Origin: Paenibacillus spongiae
GTDB taxonomy: Bacteria > Bacillota > Bacilli > Paenibacillales > Paenibacillaceae
Reading direction: 5' to 3'
DNA length: 64,000 nucleotides
Assembly: GCF_024734895.1 (NCBI RefSeq)
Contig: NZ_CP091430.1
Location: 6,094,501 to 6,158,500 of the forward strand
Shown: one piece after another, positions 26,158-34,923 of the stretch
How positions within the stretch are numbered: position 1 is the first letter of the stretch
Layout: every line of letters starts with the position of its first letter
The notes under the pieces: generated by a model
Database searches by the model: none
Seen by the model: only the letters and a program-made list of their open reading frames with translations
Told to the model about the DNA's origin: nothing
Made by a program: the position numbers and the translations under genes

Positions 26158-26853
26158 TCACCCGCTTTTCGTATTTTGACTGGTTGCTTCATTTGCGTTG
26201 ACAACGTCGGCCAGCGGCAACCAGAGAAGTATCCGGGTTCCGAATCCTTCCTTGCTCACGATATCAAAAGTGCCACCAAGCGATACGGCCAGCGCATGCA
26301 TATTGCATAACCCGAAGCCGGAATTGGTTTTGTTCATCTTAGACCTGACGTCAAAACCGACCCCATTGTCTTCAATCATGAGTTTGACGGCATCTTGCTT
26401 CAGGGTCAACTCGACGTGCACGCAGCTGCTCTCGCCGTGGCGGATCGCATTTCCCACCCCTTCCAAAATGATTCGGTACAAAGCTTTCTGGTGGTTGATG
26501 GATAGGAGGCTGCAGGATTTGGGAGCTTGAAAATCGATGCTGATACCGTTGAGCTTGGCCTGATTGGCCAAATGTGATTTGATAATTCCGATCCAGGAGG
26601 CTTTTCCGCTCTTGGATGAGCTAAGGCTGTGAATCGTGGCCCGCAGTTCACCGGAAGCCGACGAGGCCGCTTCCTGGATTTCCTTCATCTGCTCCAGCTT
26701 TTGTTCTTCGGTCATGTCTTTCCAGCCGCATTTCATGGAATGGATGGCGTAAATGATACCGAACAAATGCTGGGAAACGCAATCGTGAAGCTCCTCGGCG
26801 ATCCGGTTTCGCTCCTCAATAAGAAGCCGTTTGGATTCGATCTGAATTGTCAT
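26158..26853 (-). CDS. Soluble NarX/DegS-type sensor histidine kinase
   Basis: A 231-residue kinase of the HisKA_3 type: ERNRIAEELHDCVSQHLFG carries the phosphoacceptor His near the N-terminus, and the HATPase region has GVGNAIRHGES and IEDNGVGFD. It has no membrane segment and almost no sensor region before the dimerisation helix, so it must sense a cytoplasmic signal or work through a partner, as DegS does. The ATG at 26853 has AAGGTGAT seven bases upstream. Confidence 0.9.
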   Translation of the reverse strand: MTIQIESKRLLIEERNRIAEELHDCVSQHLFGIIYAIHSMKCGWKDMTEEQKLEQMKEIQEAASSASGELRATIHSLSSSKSGKASWIGIIKSHLANQAKLNGISIDFQAPKSCSLLSINHQKALYRIILEGVGNAIRHGESSCVHVELTLKQDAVKLMIEDNGVGFDVRSKMNKTNSGFGLCNMHALAVSLGGTFDIVSKEGFGTRILLWLPLADVVNANEATSQNTKSG

Positions 26854-27576
26854 CGTTATCATCACCTTTCTTGCCGCACATTGAACACAATTGCCGTCGT
26901 AAAATTCAGCAAACCTGTGATCTTGACCTTCCCGGAATGATCAAATGCGCTGCGAATAATGAGAAATCCCTAATGTATTCGTCATATATCTCATTTTTTG
27001 ACAACGCTTTCTATTCTCAACATATCTCGTGGGAATTGTCATGGACATGCTACAGGAGTACCGAATTTGTTAATCGAACATCCACATGTTAACAGTGACT
27101 TTGGTCTCAATTCCTTCGTATAGCTTTTGTCGATTGATCTCTTTTTTCGAAGCTTCGACCCTTTCGCGGACTCGGAGCGGAAATTTGCAGGATTGCAGAA
27201 TTTGAAAGAAATCTTTAAGGTTTGAAAGCGTTTCTTAATTTCGCTTTTGAGATGTTACAGTATGTGTCGGGCGCGCAGGCCTCATTACCCATACTGAACC
27301 ATGAATTCGAAGCACTTGGTATGGCATCGGTTGACGCCAGTTTATAGCTTCGGACACAAATTAGACACAATTAATGTTATTTTCATACGACCTATATAAA
27401 TATCCCCATAGAATTTTATGTAAATTTTGTATTCACCATCCACCCTCTGCCCAAATAGTGGTATTAGGCATGGTGCTTTTGCACAAAATAAATCGGAAAC
27501 GATTAGATTTATGAGAGAAAAAATGTTGGATATCGAGCAAATGAGATCCGTTATTTTTTTCTCTCGCGGCGAGTCG
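26854..27576. other. Intergenic region without a convincing gene
   Basis: About 720 AT-rich bases between the sensor kinase and the acyltransferase. Frames on both strands are short or lack ribosome binding sites. A cre-like TGAAAGCGTTTCTT lies near 27219, but it matches the consensus poorly. The region must hold the promoter of the two-component pair; no clear -35/-10 pair was found. Confidence 0.5.
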
Positions 27577-28125
27577 TTACTGCCTGATCCATCCTTCTGG
27601 AATTTCGAGCTCACGGATTATTTTTGCCGGTATTCCGGCAACAAGGACATTTTTGGGAACGTCTTTATTCACGATGCTACCGGCGGCGACGACCGAGTTC
27701 TCGCCGATTGTCACGCCGGGAAGGATCGTGCACCGCGTTCCGATCCATACATTGTTCCGAATGACGATCGGCTTGCTCGAACCCGGATCGTCGTTAACGT
27801 CCAATTGATGATAGGTACTGTCGAGGATGCTGGTACGAGGGCCGATTTTGACATTGGCTCCGATCGTAACGCGGTGACGGGCGGCTATGCCGACACCTGC
27901 ATTGATAAACGTATTATCGCCGATTTCCAATACTGCTCCTGTTTCTACGGTAAGCTGCGTTGCCCAAGGTTTTCCAACGAATCGAACTCGTTTCCCTATT
28001 CGAATCGTCCCCGATTTGTTCACGTACAGCTTTCCTTTAATCCAAGGAAGTTCTCGCAGACTGTGACCCCCTTTTCCAAATCTGATCATCCATTTAAACT
28101 TCCTGAACGCATTGACAAACATCAT
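27577..28125 (-). CDS. Left-handed beta-helix acyltransferase
   Basis: A 182-residue hexapeptide-repeat acyltransferase with repeats such as IGDNTFINAGV, IGANVKIGPR, IRNNVWIGTRCTIL and GVTIGENSVVAAGSIV, and a His in DSTYHQLDVND that fits the catalytic base. The fold is the same as the enzyme at 14277-14861 but the proteins are not close copies. GGAGGT precedes the start. It stands alone, upstream of the two-component pair, and may acylate the same surface polymer; this is inferred from proximity. Confidence 0.85.
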   Translation of the reverse strand: MMFVNAFRKFKWMIRFGKGGHSLRELPWIKGKLYVNKSGTIRIGKRVRFVGKPWATQLTVETGAVLEIGDNTFINAGVGIAARHRVTIGANVKIGPRTSILDSTYHQLDVNDDPGSSKPIVIRNNVWIGTRCTILPGVTIGENSVVAAGSIVNKDVPKNVLVAGIPAKIIRELEIPEGWIRQ

Positions 28126-28552
28126 GATTCGACCTCCAACATCAGTTTATGTTTCGGCAAGCATTTACCCACAGCGGTATGCATATGAAACATGAAAAAT
28201 CGCAAATCTCAAAAATAATTTAATAACTTGTGTGTTCATGGCATCATTATTTGTGCCGGACGTAAAAATATGACGCAAATTCAGCAAGCTGCCAGAGGAG
28301 ACCGAACACAATATGGCTGCTGCTGTTCTCTCTTCCGGCGGTTCCGCTCGATCAATTAGTTGCTGGCGAATGAAATGCGCTGAAGGAGCCACCCTCTCTG
28401 TTCCCCCCTTGCCGTTCATGATTTAGAAATATCGTATTCCAGCGGAAATAGGAATGGATAGAAAGACCCTTTTTGTGTCTGTAATGATCATTTACAAGTT
28501 GATGAGAATCTCCGCATACTCTCCTGCCGTGAGCTCGGAGTGCAGGCAACAC
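28126..28552. other. Intergenic region, nothing recognised
   Basis: About 430 bases between the acyltransferase and the terminator after the FAD oxidoreductase. Short minus-strand frames here lack recognisable motifs and overlap the terminator or one another. No RNA gene or repeat was found. Confidence 0.5.
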
Positions 28553-28583
28553 GAAAAAAGAGCATCCGTTCGGATGCTCTTTC
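28553..28583 (-). terminator. Intrinsic terminator of the FAD oxidoreductase gene
   Basis: AAAGAGCATCC pairs with GGATGCTCTTT around a GTTC loop, five bases after the gene's stop codon. In the minus-strand RNA a UUUUUU run follows. The same core hairpin (AAAGAGCAT/ATGCTCTTT) recurs at 40018-40047. Confidence 0.88.
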
Positions 28584-28587
28584 ACAA

Positions 28588-30843
28588 TTAAAGCTGCGCG
28601 TACACTCTGACCTCGACGATTTCAGCATGGCAGGCGCCGTTGACGGACTGTACCGTGATGCGAAGCCGACTTGCAGCCATAACCGCGTCAAGCTTATGCA
28701 CCTGTTTGCGCTTGCGGTTGTCGATCCCCTTGGCGATCGTCACCCACTCTCCGTTCGACTCCGCCTGCACGGTATAATTGCGGACCAGCTCGGGAATAAC
28801 TTCAAACGGCGTGCGGTGATGATGCAGATTGATCAAATCCTCGTTAACATCGTCGTTGAACGTCAGGTGAACCGTCCGCACGTTGACCGGATCCGGCCAA
28901 CTGAGCTCCAGCCATTCGTCCACTCCGGCCTGCATCGGTGCGGATGACCACATATGCGGACCGGCATACGGCCGGTTATAGCCGTCGACCGCTTTGTCCG
29001 GCGAGAATGCCTGCGTCGGAGAAACCAGCCGGAAGCAAAACGTTTTGCGGGCAAACGGACGCATGCTCCACTGAACGACGGGCTGACCCGGCTGATGATC
29101 CTCCAGCTCTGACGAGACGACCGGCTTCGGACCTTTCAGAAAAGCCAGCACGCCCGTATGCGGCTGATCGGACAGACCGAGCGAGAGCTTCCCGTTCGCC
29201 TTAATAATAATAAAAGCGTTCTGCGCCGCTGCCGGACGCCAGCTCAGATCGAGTCTCACCCACTGGTTGCCGCCTTTGGCAACCCGGACGGAAGCAGACG
29301 AAATCCGCGTATGAGGCACATAGTTTTCACCGCGGCCGGTGTCCCACAGCTCGGCTTCCAGCACGGCATCAGCCTCCGCGTCGATCAACAGCTCAAGGCC
29401 GCCGATTTCCGGATCGGCCGGCACGAGCAGACCCACATCAGCCTCAAGCGAATACGATTCCATCGGCTGTTCGACCGCAATTCGCGTGCGCGTGCTCGAT
29501 GCCGTCACCTCCACCTGTCGCGCAAGATCGTCCGGATCCGTGTTGCGCAGTCCAATGACTGACGCGTCGCAGCGCAGCAGCGTCTGCTGCAGCTCCCCCA
29601 TATGGTTCCGTTGCAGCTCGCGCGGCGTTATTCCTTTCCGAACGCTTAGCGCTGCGCCTAATCCGGCCGCCTCGCCAATTACGGCGCAGGTCGCCATAAC
29701 GCGGGTCGTACCGAAGGCCACATGCGAAGCGCTGATATTGCGGCCGGCCATCATCAGGTTGGAGACATTCGCGGAATAGAGCGAGCGGAACGGAAGATGA
29801 TAAATGCCGTCGGCATGCAGATGCTTGGAGCCGCTTTCGGTTGAATATACGCCTTGCGGCGGATGCAGATCGATCGACCAGCCGCCGAACGCGACGCGGT
29901 CTTCGAACTCCCGCTGCGCCACGATATCGTTCTGGTTTAATACATAGTCTCCGATAAAACGGCGGTACTCGCGTTTACCCGGCACCGAGCCGACCCACTC
30001 CAGCGTCATGTTCTGCGCATCGAACTGACCGGAGTTTTTAATGAAATCCCATATGCCGTAAATGACGGACCACAGCTCGTCGCGAATCCGTTCATTATCG
30101 TCAACCGTATCGAGCTCCCCGCCCCACTCGATCCACCAATACGCGCAGCCATTGTCTCCGCTGCGAATGACCCGTTTGAGCGGAATGGTTGTGTCGGCGA
30201 TATTTACCGCAAAGCCCGGCGGGACGTATTTGACCGGATGTCCGGCGTCTTTCGTATAGAACAGCAGGGTGCTGCCCAGCGTGATGCCGTCTGCCGCAAG
30301 CGGCGCCCAATCTTCATCGTATTCGTCTCTTGCCTCCCGGCCGATCCGGTACTGCGCCCCGGCAAGAAAGCCGACGAGACCATCGCCGGTGCAATCGAGG
30401 AACATCCTGCTCTCGAAGCGGATCCGCCGTTCCGAGCCCATCATCCAGCCGGTAACCGACCTAATCGACCGTTCGGCCTCGCTGCCGTCCGCCTCCACCT
30501 CGTGCACGTCGGTGTTCAGAAACAGCGTAATATTGTGCTCCGCACGCACCGTCTCCAGCACGACCAGATCCCAGTAATACGGATTCCCGTCCGGATTGCG
30601 GAATTGGTTCTCGACGAACATCTCGCCCATGATGCCTGTTTCCCGCGCATAACGGTTCGTTCCGTGTGCGGTCGCGCCGCACACCCATACCCGCACTTCA
30701 CTGCTGGAATTGCCGCCGAGCACCGGCCGGTTCTGCACAAGCGACACGGTTTGACCCGCTCTTGCTGCGGCAACTGCCGCGCATACGCCTGCCAACCCGC
30801 CTCCAATTACGGTGATATCCGAATAAACAACCTCCTGCTTCAC
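28588..30843 (-). CDS. FAD-dependent oxidoreductase with C-terminal sugar-binding-like domain
   Basis: A 751-residue protein of the FAD_oxidored family (PF12831 type). The dinucleotide-binding GGGLAG is at residues 14-19, followed by PVLGGNSSSEVRVW, typical of this family, and FLDCTGDGLVGFLAG further on. After about residue 470 it has beta-sandwich regions, including a discoidin-like domain (PYAGPHMWSSAP...WLELSWPDPVNVRTVHLTF). Such proteins occur in glycan-use loci; the substrate is unknown. No signal peptide is seen. GTG start with AAAGGGG upstream; divergent from an AraC regulator and ending at a strong terminator. Confidence 0.85.
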   Translation of the reverse strand: MKQEVVYSDITVIGGGLAGVCAAVAAARAGQTVSLVQNRPVLGGNSSSEVRVWVCGATAHGTNRYARETGIMGEMFVENQFRNPDGNPYYWDLVVLETVRAEHNITLFLNTDVHEVEADGSEAERSIRSVTGWMMGSERRIRFESRMFLDCTGDGLVGFLAGAQYRIGREARDEYDEDWAPLAADGITLGSTLLFYTKDAGHPVKYVPPGFAVNIADTTIPLKRVIRSGDNGCAYWWIEWGGELDTVDDNERIRDELWSVIYGIWDFIKNSGQFDAQNMTLEWVGSVPGKREYRRFIGDYVLNQNDIVAQREFEDRVAFGGWSIDLHPPQGVYSTESGSKHLHADGIYHLPFRSLYSANVSNLMMAGRNISASHVAFGTTRVMATCAVIGEAAGLGAALSVRKGITPRELQRNHMGELQQTLLRCDASVIGLRNTDPDDLARQVEVTASSTRTRIAVEQPMESYSLEADVGLLVPADPEIGGLELLIDAEADAVLEAELWDTGRGENYVPHTRISSASVRVAKGGNQWVRLDLSWRPAAAQNAFIIIKANGKLSLGLSDQPHTGVLAFLKGPKPVVSSELEDHQPGQPVVQWSMRPFARKTFCFRLVSPTQAFSPDKAVDGYNRPYAGPHMWSSAPMQAGVDEWLELSWPDPVNVRTVHLTFNDDVNEDLINLHHHRTPFEVIPELVRNYTVQAESNGEWVTIAKGIDNRKRKQVHKLDAVMAASRLRITVQSVNGACHAEIVEVRVYAQL

Positions 30844-30871
30844 CGGTACGCACCCCTTTGCAAGTTTTATT

Positions 30872-30951
30872 CATATCCTTTATTTCATCATATAGCAACC
30901 TCTTTTCAAATAACATGCATCCTATTACAATAAACCATATACTTTATTTCA
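30872..30951. promoter_or_regulatory. Direct-repeat operator candidate in a divergent promoter region
   Basis: CATATCCTTTATTTCA (30872-30887) and CATATACTTTATTTCA (30936-30951) are direct repeats with one mismatch, 64 bases apart (about six helical turns). They lie upstream of the oxidoreductase gene, overlapping a possible minus-strand promoter (TTGCTA, 17 bases, TATGAA). AraC-family proteins usually bind direct repeats, and one is encoded just to the right, so these are likely its sites. Confidence 0.45.
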
Positions 30952-31130
30952 AAAATGTGATGAATCATCAGATATGGGACAACCGAAAGCAACCGGTCTG
31001 TATGAGAGGGAGCAAGGCTCTCTGCCAGGGTTAATCGAAGGTAGAAGGTAATAATTTCCACTGGGAGTCAGTTGAAACCAAGAGGCAAGGCTCTCCGCTG
31101 GGAGTCAGTTGAAGTCAGGAGGGACTAGGC

Positions 31131-31925
31131 ATGAACGGTGAAGGTTTCGCCCGATTGGCAAGTCACGTTTATTGGCACCGGAAAAAGCAATTTGCGCTCG
31201 AACGGGACAGCTATCCGTATTGGACGCTGTTTGCGGCCGAAGAAGGACGGTTCTCATTCGCGATCGGACCGAATGAAGGAGAGGCCGGTTTCGGCGACTT
31301 GGTTTTATGCCCGCCAGGTACGTCTTTTTATCGGAAGACGCTGGAGACGCTTTCCTTTCATTTTCTGCAGTTTCATTGGGAATCGGGAGCTGATAACGGT
31401 AAGACGCCTTTATGGGCGGGCAAGTTGAGCGTATCGGATACGGAACGGTTGTCCTCCGACTTCGCTTATTTGAGGAGACTGCCGGCATACGGCAAGGATG
31501 ACGGGGCTGTTCGCTCCTGCGAAGAGCATCTATTAAACGATTTGTGGCGGATGGCGGTTATGGAGCAGGTTGTTCAGATCAATGCCGGACTGACGCCGAC
31601 GGTCGATTCGCACTTTCAGCACGCCCGGGATTATCTGCTCGCGAATGCTTACAGTGCCTTGAGCATGCGGAACTTGGCGGACGCTATCGGGCTGACGCCC
31701 GTGCAGTTGACCCGCGGATTCCAATCGGCATACGGCATGACGCCGACTGAATTCGTAACCGGGCTGCGGCTCGACCGGGCATGCCGGCTGCTGGAGGAGA
31801 CGGCGCTGAGCATCGATCGGATCGCTCACATGTGCGGGTATGAGAACGGCTTTTACTTAAGCCGCTTGTTCAGCCGCAAGAAAGGGATCAGCCCTTCCAT
31901 ATACCGTCAAAACCGCCGTGTGTAG
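31131..31925 (+). CDS. AraC-family transcriptional regulator
   Basis: A 264-residue regulator, the only complete plus-strand gene in the window. The N-terminal half is a cupin-like ligand-binding domain (SFHFLQFHWESG); the C-terminal half has two helix-turn-helix motifs, LSMRNLADAIGLTPVQLTRGF and LSIDRIAHMCGYENGFYLSRLF, ending in the SPSIYRQNR signature. GGAGG precedes the ATG. The 100 bases upstream contain imperfect duplicated segments (CTGGGAGTCAGTTGAA twice). It probably controls the divergent oxidoreductase gene. Confidence 0.92.
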   Translation: MNGEGFARLASHVYWHRKKQFALERDSYPYWTLFAAEEGRFSFAIGPNEGEAGFGDLVLCPPGTSFYRKTLETLSFHFLQFHWESGADNGKTPLWAGKLSVSDTERLSSDFAYLRRLPAYGKDDGAVRSCEEHLLNDLWRMAVMEQVVQINAGLTPTVDSHFQHARDYLLANAYSALSMRNLADAIGLTPVQLTRGFQSAYGMTPTEFVTGLRLDRACRLLEETALSIDRIAHMCGYENGFYLSRLFSRKKGISPSIYRQNRRV

Positions 31926-31930
31926 AACGT

Positions 31931-31949
31931 AGACGGCCTCAAGCCGTCT
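31931..31949 (+). terminator. Weak hairpin after the AraC regulator gene
   Basis: AGACGGC and GCCGTCT pair around CTCAA right after the AraC stop codon. There is no clear U run in the plus-strand RNA, so it may be a weak or bidirectional terminator between this gene and the LacI remnant. Confidence 0.35.
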
Positions 31950-32187
31950 TAGAACCGGTTCCGGTTCCGGTGAACACCGGAGGCGGCAGGAACCAGAACC
32001 GCAATCTGCTGCGATTTCTTCGTCTTCAGGCTGCGCGCCGTCTGATTTGGCCGATAACCGAGCTGTTCAATCGCATCCAGCGCCTTGCGCGGGGTTGCCT
32101 CCTTCACCAAATTGCGGTTATTAATACGTACGAGACGACGGCGACGGACACTCCGGCCCGGTCCGCCACTTCTTGTCTGGTTGCCAC
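31949..32187 (-). pseudogene. LacI-family regulator remnant (frameshifted, truncated)
   Basis: Reading from the GTG at 32187, the first frame gives VATRQEVADRAGVSVAVVSYVL, the first helix-turn-helix of a LacI regulator, then hits a stop. A one-base deletion after VL moves the rest to another frame, where NLVKEATPRKALDAIEQLGY and RPNQTARSLKTKKSQQIAVLVP continue the LacI hinge. The protein then ends in a short unrelated tail about 12 residues later, so the whole sugar-binding domain is missing. It lies 45 bases after the dioxygenase gene. Confidence 0.85.
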
Positions 32188-32231
32188 GGTTATACCGCCT
32201 CCGTTCCCGCTTTGACAAGGTAATATGCCAG

Positions 32232-33071
32232 TTATTCCTGCTTATATGCGCTGCCTTCCGAATCCGGGCTTTCTGCTGGTAGTATTTGCTTCAATGGTAT
32301 CATGGAATCATCCGGAACATAATAGTTGAACGGGTTGTCGCTGATGTCGCCGAGCAGCTGCCTGCGGATCGGACTCGCATCCTTGAGCAGACGTTCCGAA
32401 GCGGTCCGGTAATCGATCGGGCGTATCCAGATCGGGCTGTACCCGAGGAACAGCTGACGGCGCGTATGTCCGGAACGGTTCGGCGCCCCGGCATGCCACA
32501 GATTTTGCGGAAAAATAAAAACGTCTCCCGGCATGCCGCAAATTTGAATTTCGTCCGGCAGCTGATCGCGTACATTTTGTGAATCGGGACGGTATACACG
32601 GTTATGCGAACGCGGGATGATCTTCGTATTGCCGCGATCCGGCTCAGACATATCACTCAATATATAACAAGTTTTAATATAATACGTCGAAGTAAGGCCA
32701 TCGATGGTCGGGAACCGCGGATGTGGTCCGTCTTGATGCCAGTTGATGAAGCTGCCCGTGGCCGTCTTGATATCCTGCGGATTAGGTTTCCGCACGGTCA
32801 GATGGGAAATGTGCAGCTGGATGTTGTATCCAAGCAGTTGAACGATAAGCGGCAGTACGGCCGGTTCATCGATTAAAGAGGCGATTTCGTCATGACGCTC
32901 TACGCTGTTATAAACGTTATAAGAGAGCGATTCCGGCTCTTCCGCCAATATTCCGTCAATAGCGGCATTTAACCGCGCCACCTTATCCGCGGACAACACG
33001 CCCTTAAGCAGCAAGTAACCCTCTTCTTGAAACTGCTTGGCTAATTCCGGAACGGCCAGTTGAACAGTCAT
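32232..33071 (-). CDS. Phytanoyl-CoA dioxygenase (PhyH) family protein
   Basis: A 279-residue Fe(II)/2-oxoglutarate-dependent dioxygenase-like protein. The N-terminal QFQEEGYLLLKGVLSADKV is typical of the family; NWHQDGPHPRFP supplies the H-x-D metal ligands and LWHAGAPNRSGHTRRQLFL gives the distal His and the 2-oxoglutarate-binding Arg. GGGGG lies before the ATG. Such genes often sit in carbohydrate loci of Paenibacillaceae; the substrate is not known. It follows a binding-protein gene after a 202-base gap containing an imperfect hairpin (33217-33251). Confidence 0.88.
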   Translation of the reverse strand: MTVQLAVPELAKQFQEEGYLLLKGVLSADKVARLNAAIDGILAEEPESLSYNVYNSVERHDEIASLIDEPAVLPLIVQLLGYNIQLHISHLTVRKPNPQDIKTATGSFINWHQDGPHPRFPTIDGLTSTYYIKTCYILSDMSEPDRGNTKIIPRSHNRVYRPDSQNVRDQLPDEIQICGMPGDVFIFPQNLWHAGAPNRSGHTRRQLFLGYSPIWIRPIDYRTASERLLKDASPIRRQLLGDISDNPFNYYVPDDSMIPLKQILPAESPDSEGSAYKQE

Positions 33072-33273
33072 TGTACATCCCCCCTCAAAGTTTTATCGAT
33101 ACTTCCAGACTCATCAACTACGCGAGCTAAAAACGATCATGCCTACGGTTAAGCCGGCTTTATAGACTTTCGATTCATCTCGATTGTTCGCGGCCTACTC
33201 TCTGAACAGGAGGGCAACCAGGCACGAAAGAAAGCTTCCCGCCTTCTTACGTGCCGCAGCCCGCAATCCTCTG

Positions 33274-34806
33274 TTATTTCAAGTAGCCAAGCTCCTTTAA
33301 CTGACGTTCCGCTTCTTCCATATACACCTTGTAATTCATGGACGATTCCAGTGTCTGGAGGAACGTGTCGTATTCGCCGATCGGTCGCTTGCCGTAAATG
33401 AACTTGGTCAGCTCTTCCTCAATATAGCGCGTTGCATCGACGGCGTTGTAGCCTTCCGGGTAATCGATGAAACCGCCATATGATTGGATATGAGGCTGCT
33501 TGTCGGCAAATTCGATATACGGCTTCTGTTTCGCGAACTTCACCTGCAAATATTCCATTTCCGGACGTCCGGTAAACTGATACAGCCAGAAATATGCCCC
33601 TTCCTTGCCAAGCAGCTCCGTCGGAACGACGGTATCGCCATCCAGATTGTAATGCTTTCCTTCAACGCCGTACTGCACAAGCTTGGAGCCGTCCGTGGAA
33701 ACATAGTTCAACATCTCGATCACTTTGTTCAGCTTCTCCGGATTTTTCTCGAGCGATTTCGGAATCGCATAGAGCGCCGGCGTCATCCCGACATCCCACG
33801 AGCTGACATACTGGCCGCCGGGACCTTGGGGAGCCTCCAGCTGCATCCATTCCGCGTTCGGATTGACCGCTTTGATCTGTTCGGCGAACTGATCTTTCGT
33901 AATATTCGGCCAATCGATATAAATAATGCCCACCTGCCCTTTAATCGCTTTCTCCTGATGCTGCAGACCGGAATTCGCCATCAGCTCGGGGTCTACGGCG
34001 CCCGCGTCGACAAGCTTCTTGATATAGGTCAGCGCATCCTTCATATTCGGGTCATATAGCGAGTTAATCAGTTTATTGTCGTGAATGTACAAGCTAGGGC
34101 CGCCTTCGAATCCGATGCCGTAAGCGCCGAATATGGTGTTGAACGCACCCATTTTGCCTCCGGTTATGCCGAATGTGTCCTTCTTGCCATTGCCGTCGGG
34201 ATCGCCGTCCGTGAACGCCTTGGCGACCGTATACAGCTCGTCGAGCGTCTTCGGCGGCTGCAGCTGCAGCTTATCCAGCCAGTCTTTGCGCACCCAGTAT
34301 GTGTTGTACGGAATTTGCGGCGATTTGGCGATCGCATACACGCTGCCGTTCATCGTTCCTTTCTTCAAACTGTCTTCCCCGATAAAATCGATCGTCGGCT
34401 TCAGCTTATCCTGGTAAGCCGTCAGATCGAGCAGCAGTCCCTGTTCGGAAAATTGTTTCAGCTGCTGACGGTCCACCGTAAACAGATCCGGGAAATTGGC
34501 TGACGCCATCCGGACGTTCAGCTGGTTCTTGTAATCGTCCCCTGAAGCATACACCGTCAAGTTCAAATCGGTCCCCAGCGCTTTATCCAGCTCCTGCTTG
34601 ATCGTATCCTGGTCTGGTGAAGGCAGGCCGTTGCCCGGCTCGATAATATCGAGCTTTACCGCTTTACCGGATGATTTCGCCGGTGCGGGAGAATCCGCTA
34701 GTCCACCGGCGCCCGTCTCCTTCGGTTTCGCGTTGCCGCACGCCGCCAGCAACATGCCCAGCAGAACGATAATAGTAGTCAACGCAACCCGTTTTGTCTT
34801 TTTCAT
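33274..34806 (-). CDS. Extracellular solute-binding lipoprotein (carbohydrate ABC transporter)
   Basis: A 510-residue binding protein with a lipoprotein signal peptide ending in the lipobox LLAACGN (Cys23). The mature protein has the type 1 solute-binding fold of LplA/YtcQ-like proteins, with NTYWVRKDWLDKLQLQPPKTL and a PDGNGKKDTFGITGG calcium-loop-like segment, both common in this subgroup. It follows two permease genes of the same system and lies downstream of a histidine kinase/response regulator pair. The ligand is probably an oligosaccharide. Confidence 0.93.
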   Translation of the reverse strand: MKKTKRVALTTIIVLLGMLLAACGNAKPKETGAGGLADSPAPAKSSGKAVKLDIIEPGNGLPSPDQDTIKQELDKALGTDLNLTVYASGDDYKNQLNVRMASANFPDLFTVDRQQLKQFSEQGLLLDLTAYQDKLKPTIDFIGEDSLKKGTMNGSVYAIAKSPQIPYNTYWVRKDWLDKLQLQPPKTLDELYTVAKAFTDGDPDGNGKKDTFGITGGKMGAFNTIFGAYGIGFEGGPSLYIHDNKLINSLYDPNMKDALTYIKKLVDAGAVDPELMANSGLQHQEKAIKGQVGIIYIDWPNITKDQFAEQIKAVNPNAEWMQLEAPQGPGGQYVSSWDVGMTPALYAIPKSLEKNPEKLNKVIEMLNYVSTDGSKLVQYGVEGKHYNLDGDTVVPTELLGKEGAYFWLYQFTGRPEMEYLQVKFAKQKPYIEFADKQPHIQSYGGFIDYPEGYNAVDATRYIEEELTKFIYGKRPIGEYDTFLQTLESSMNYKVYMEEAERQLKELGYLK

Positions 34807-34923
34807 CGTGCTATGCAGCCCCTTTCAAATTCCATATTAAAAAGCCATATTGCTTATGTGAATCCGTCAGCCGCCGCTGCTTCAGCCCTGCAGTGCCAAG
34901 CAGATGGCTGGCCGAACCGGCGT

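Noticed and set aside
27427-28188. 253-codon plus-strand open frame
   Set aside because: It covers the hexapeptide-repeat acyltransferase on the opposite strand; its translation has no recognisable domain.
28165-28419. 84-codon minus-strand frame in the gap after the acyltransferase
   Set aside because: No ribosome binding site or motif, and its composition resembles non-coding DNA.
33217-33251. Hairpin after the binding-protein gene as an intrinsic terminator
   Set aside because: The stem has mismatches and no U run follows on the minus strand, so it was not listed as a feature.
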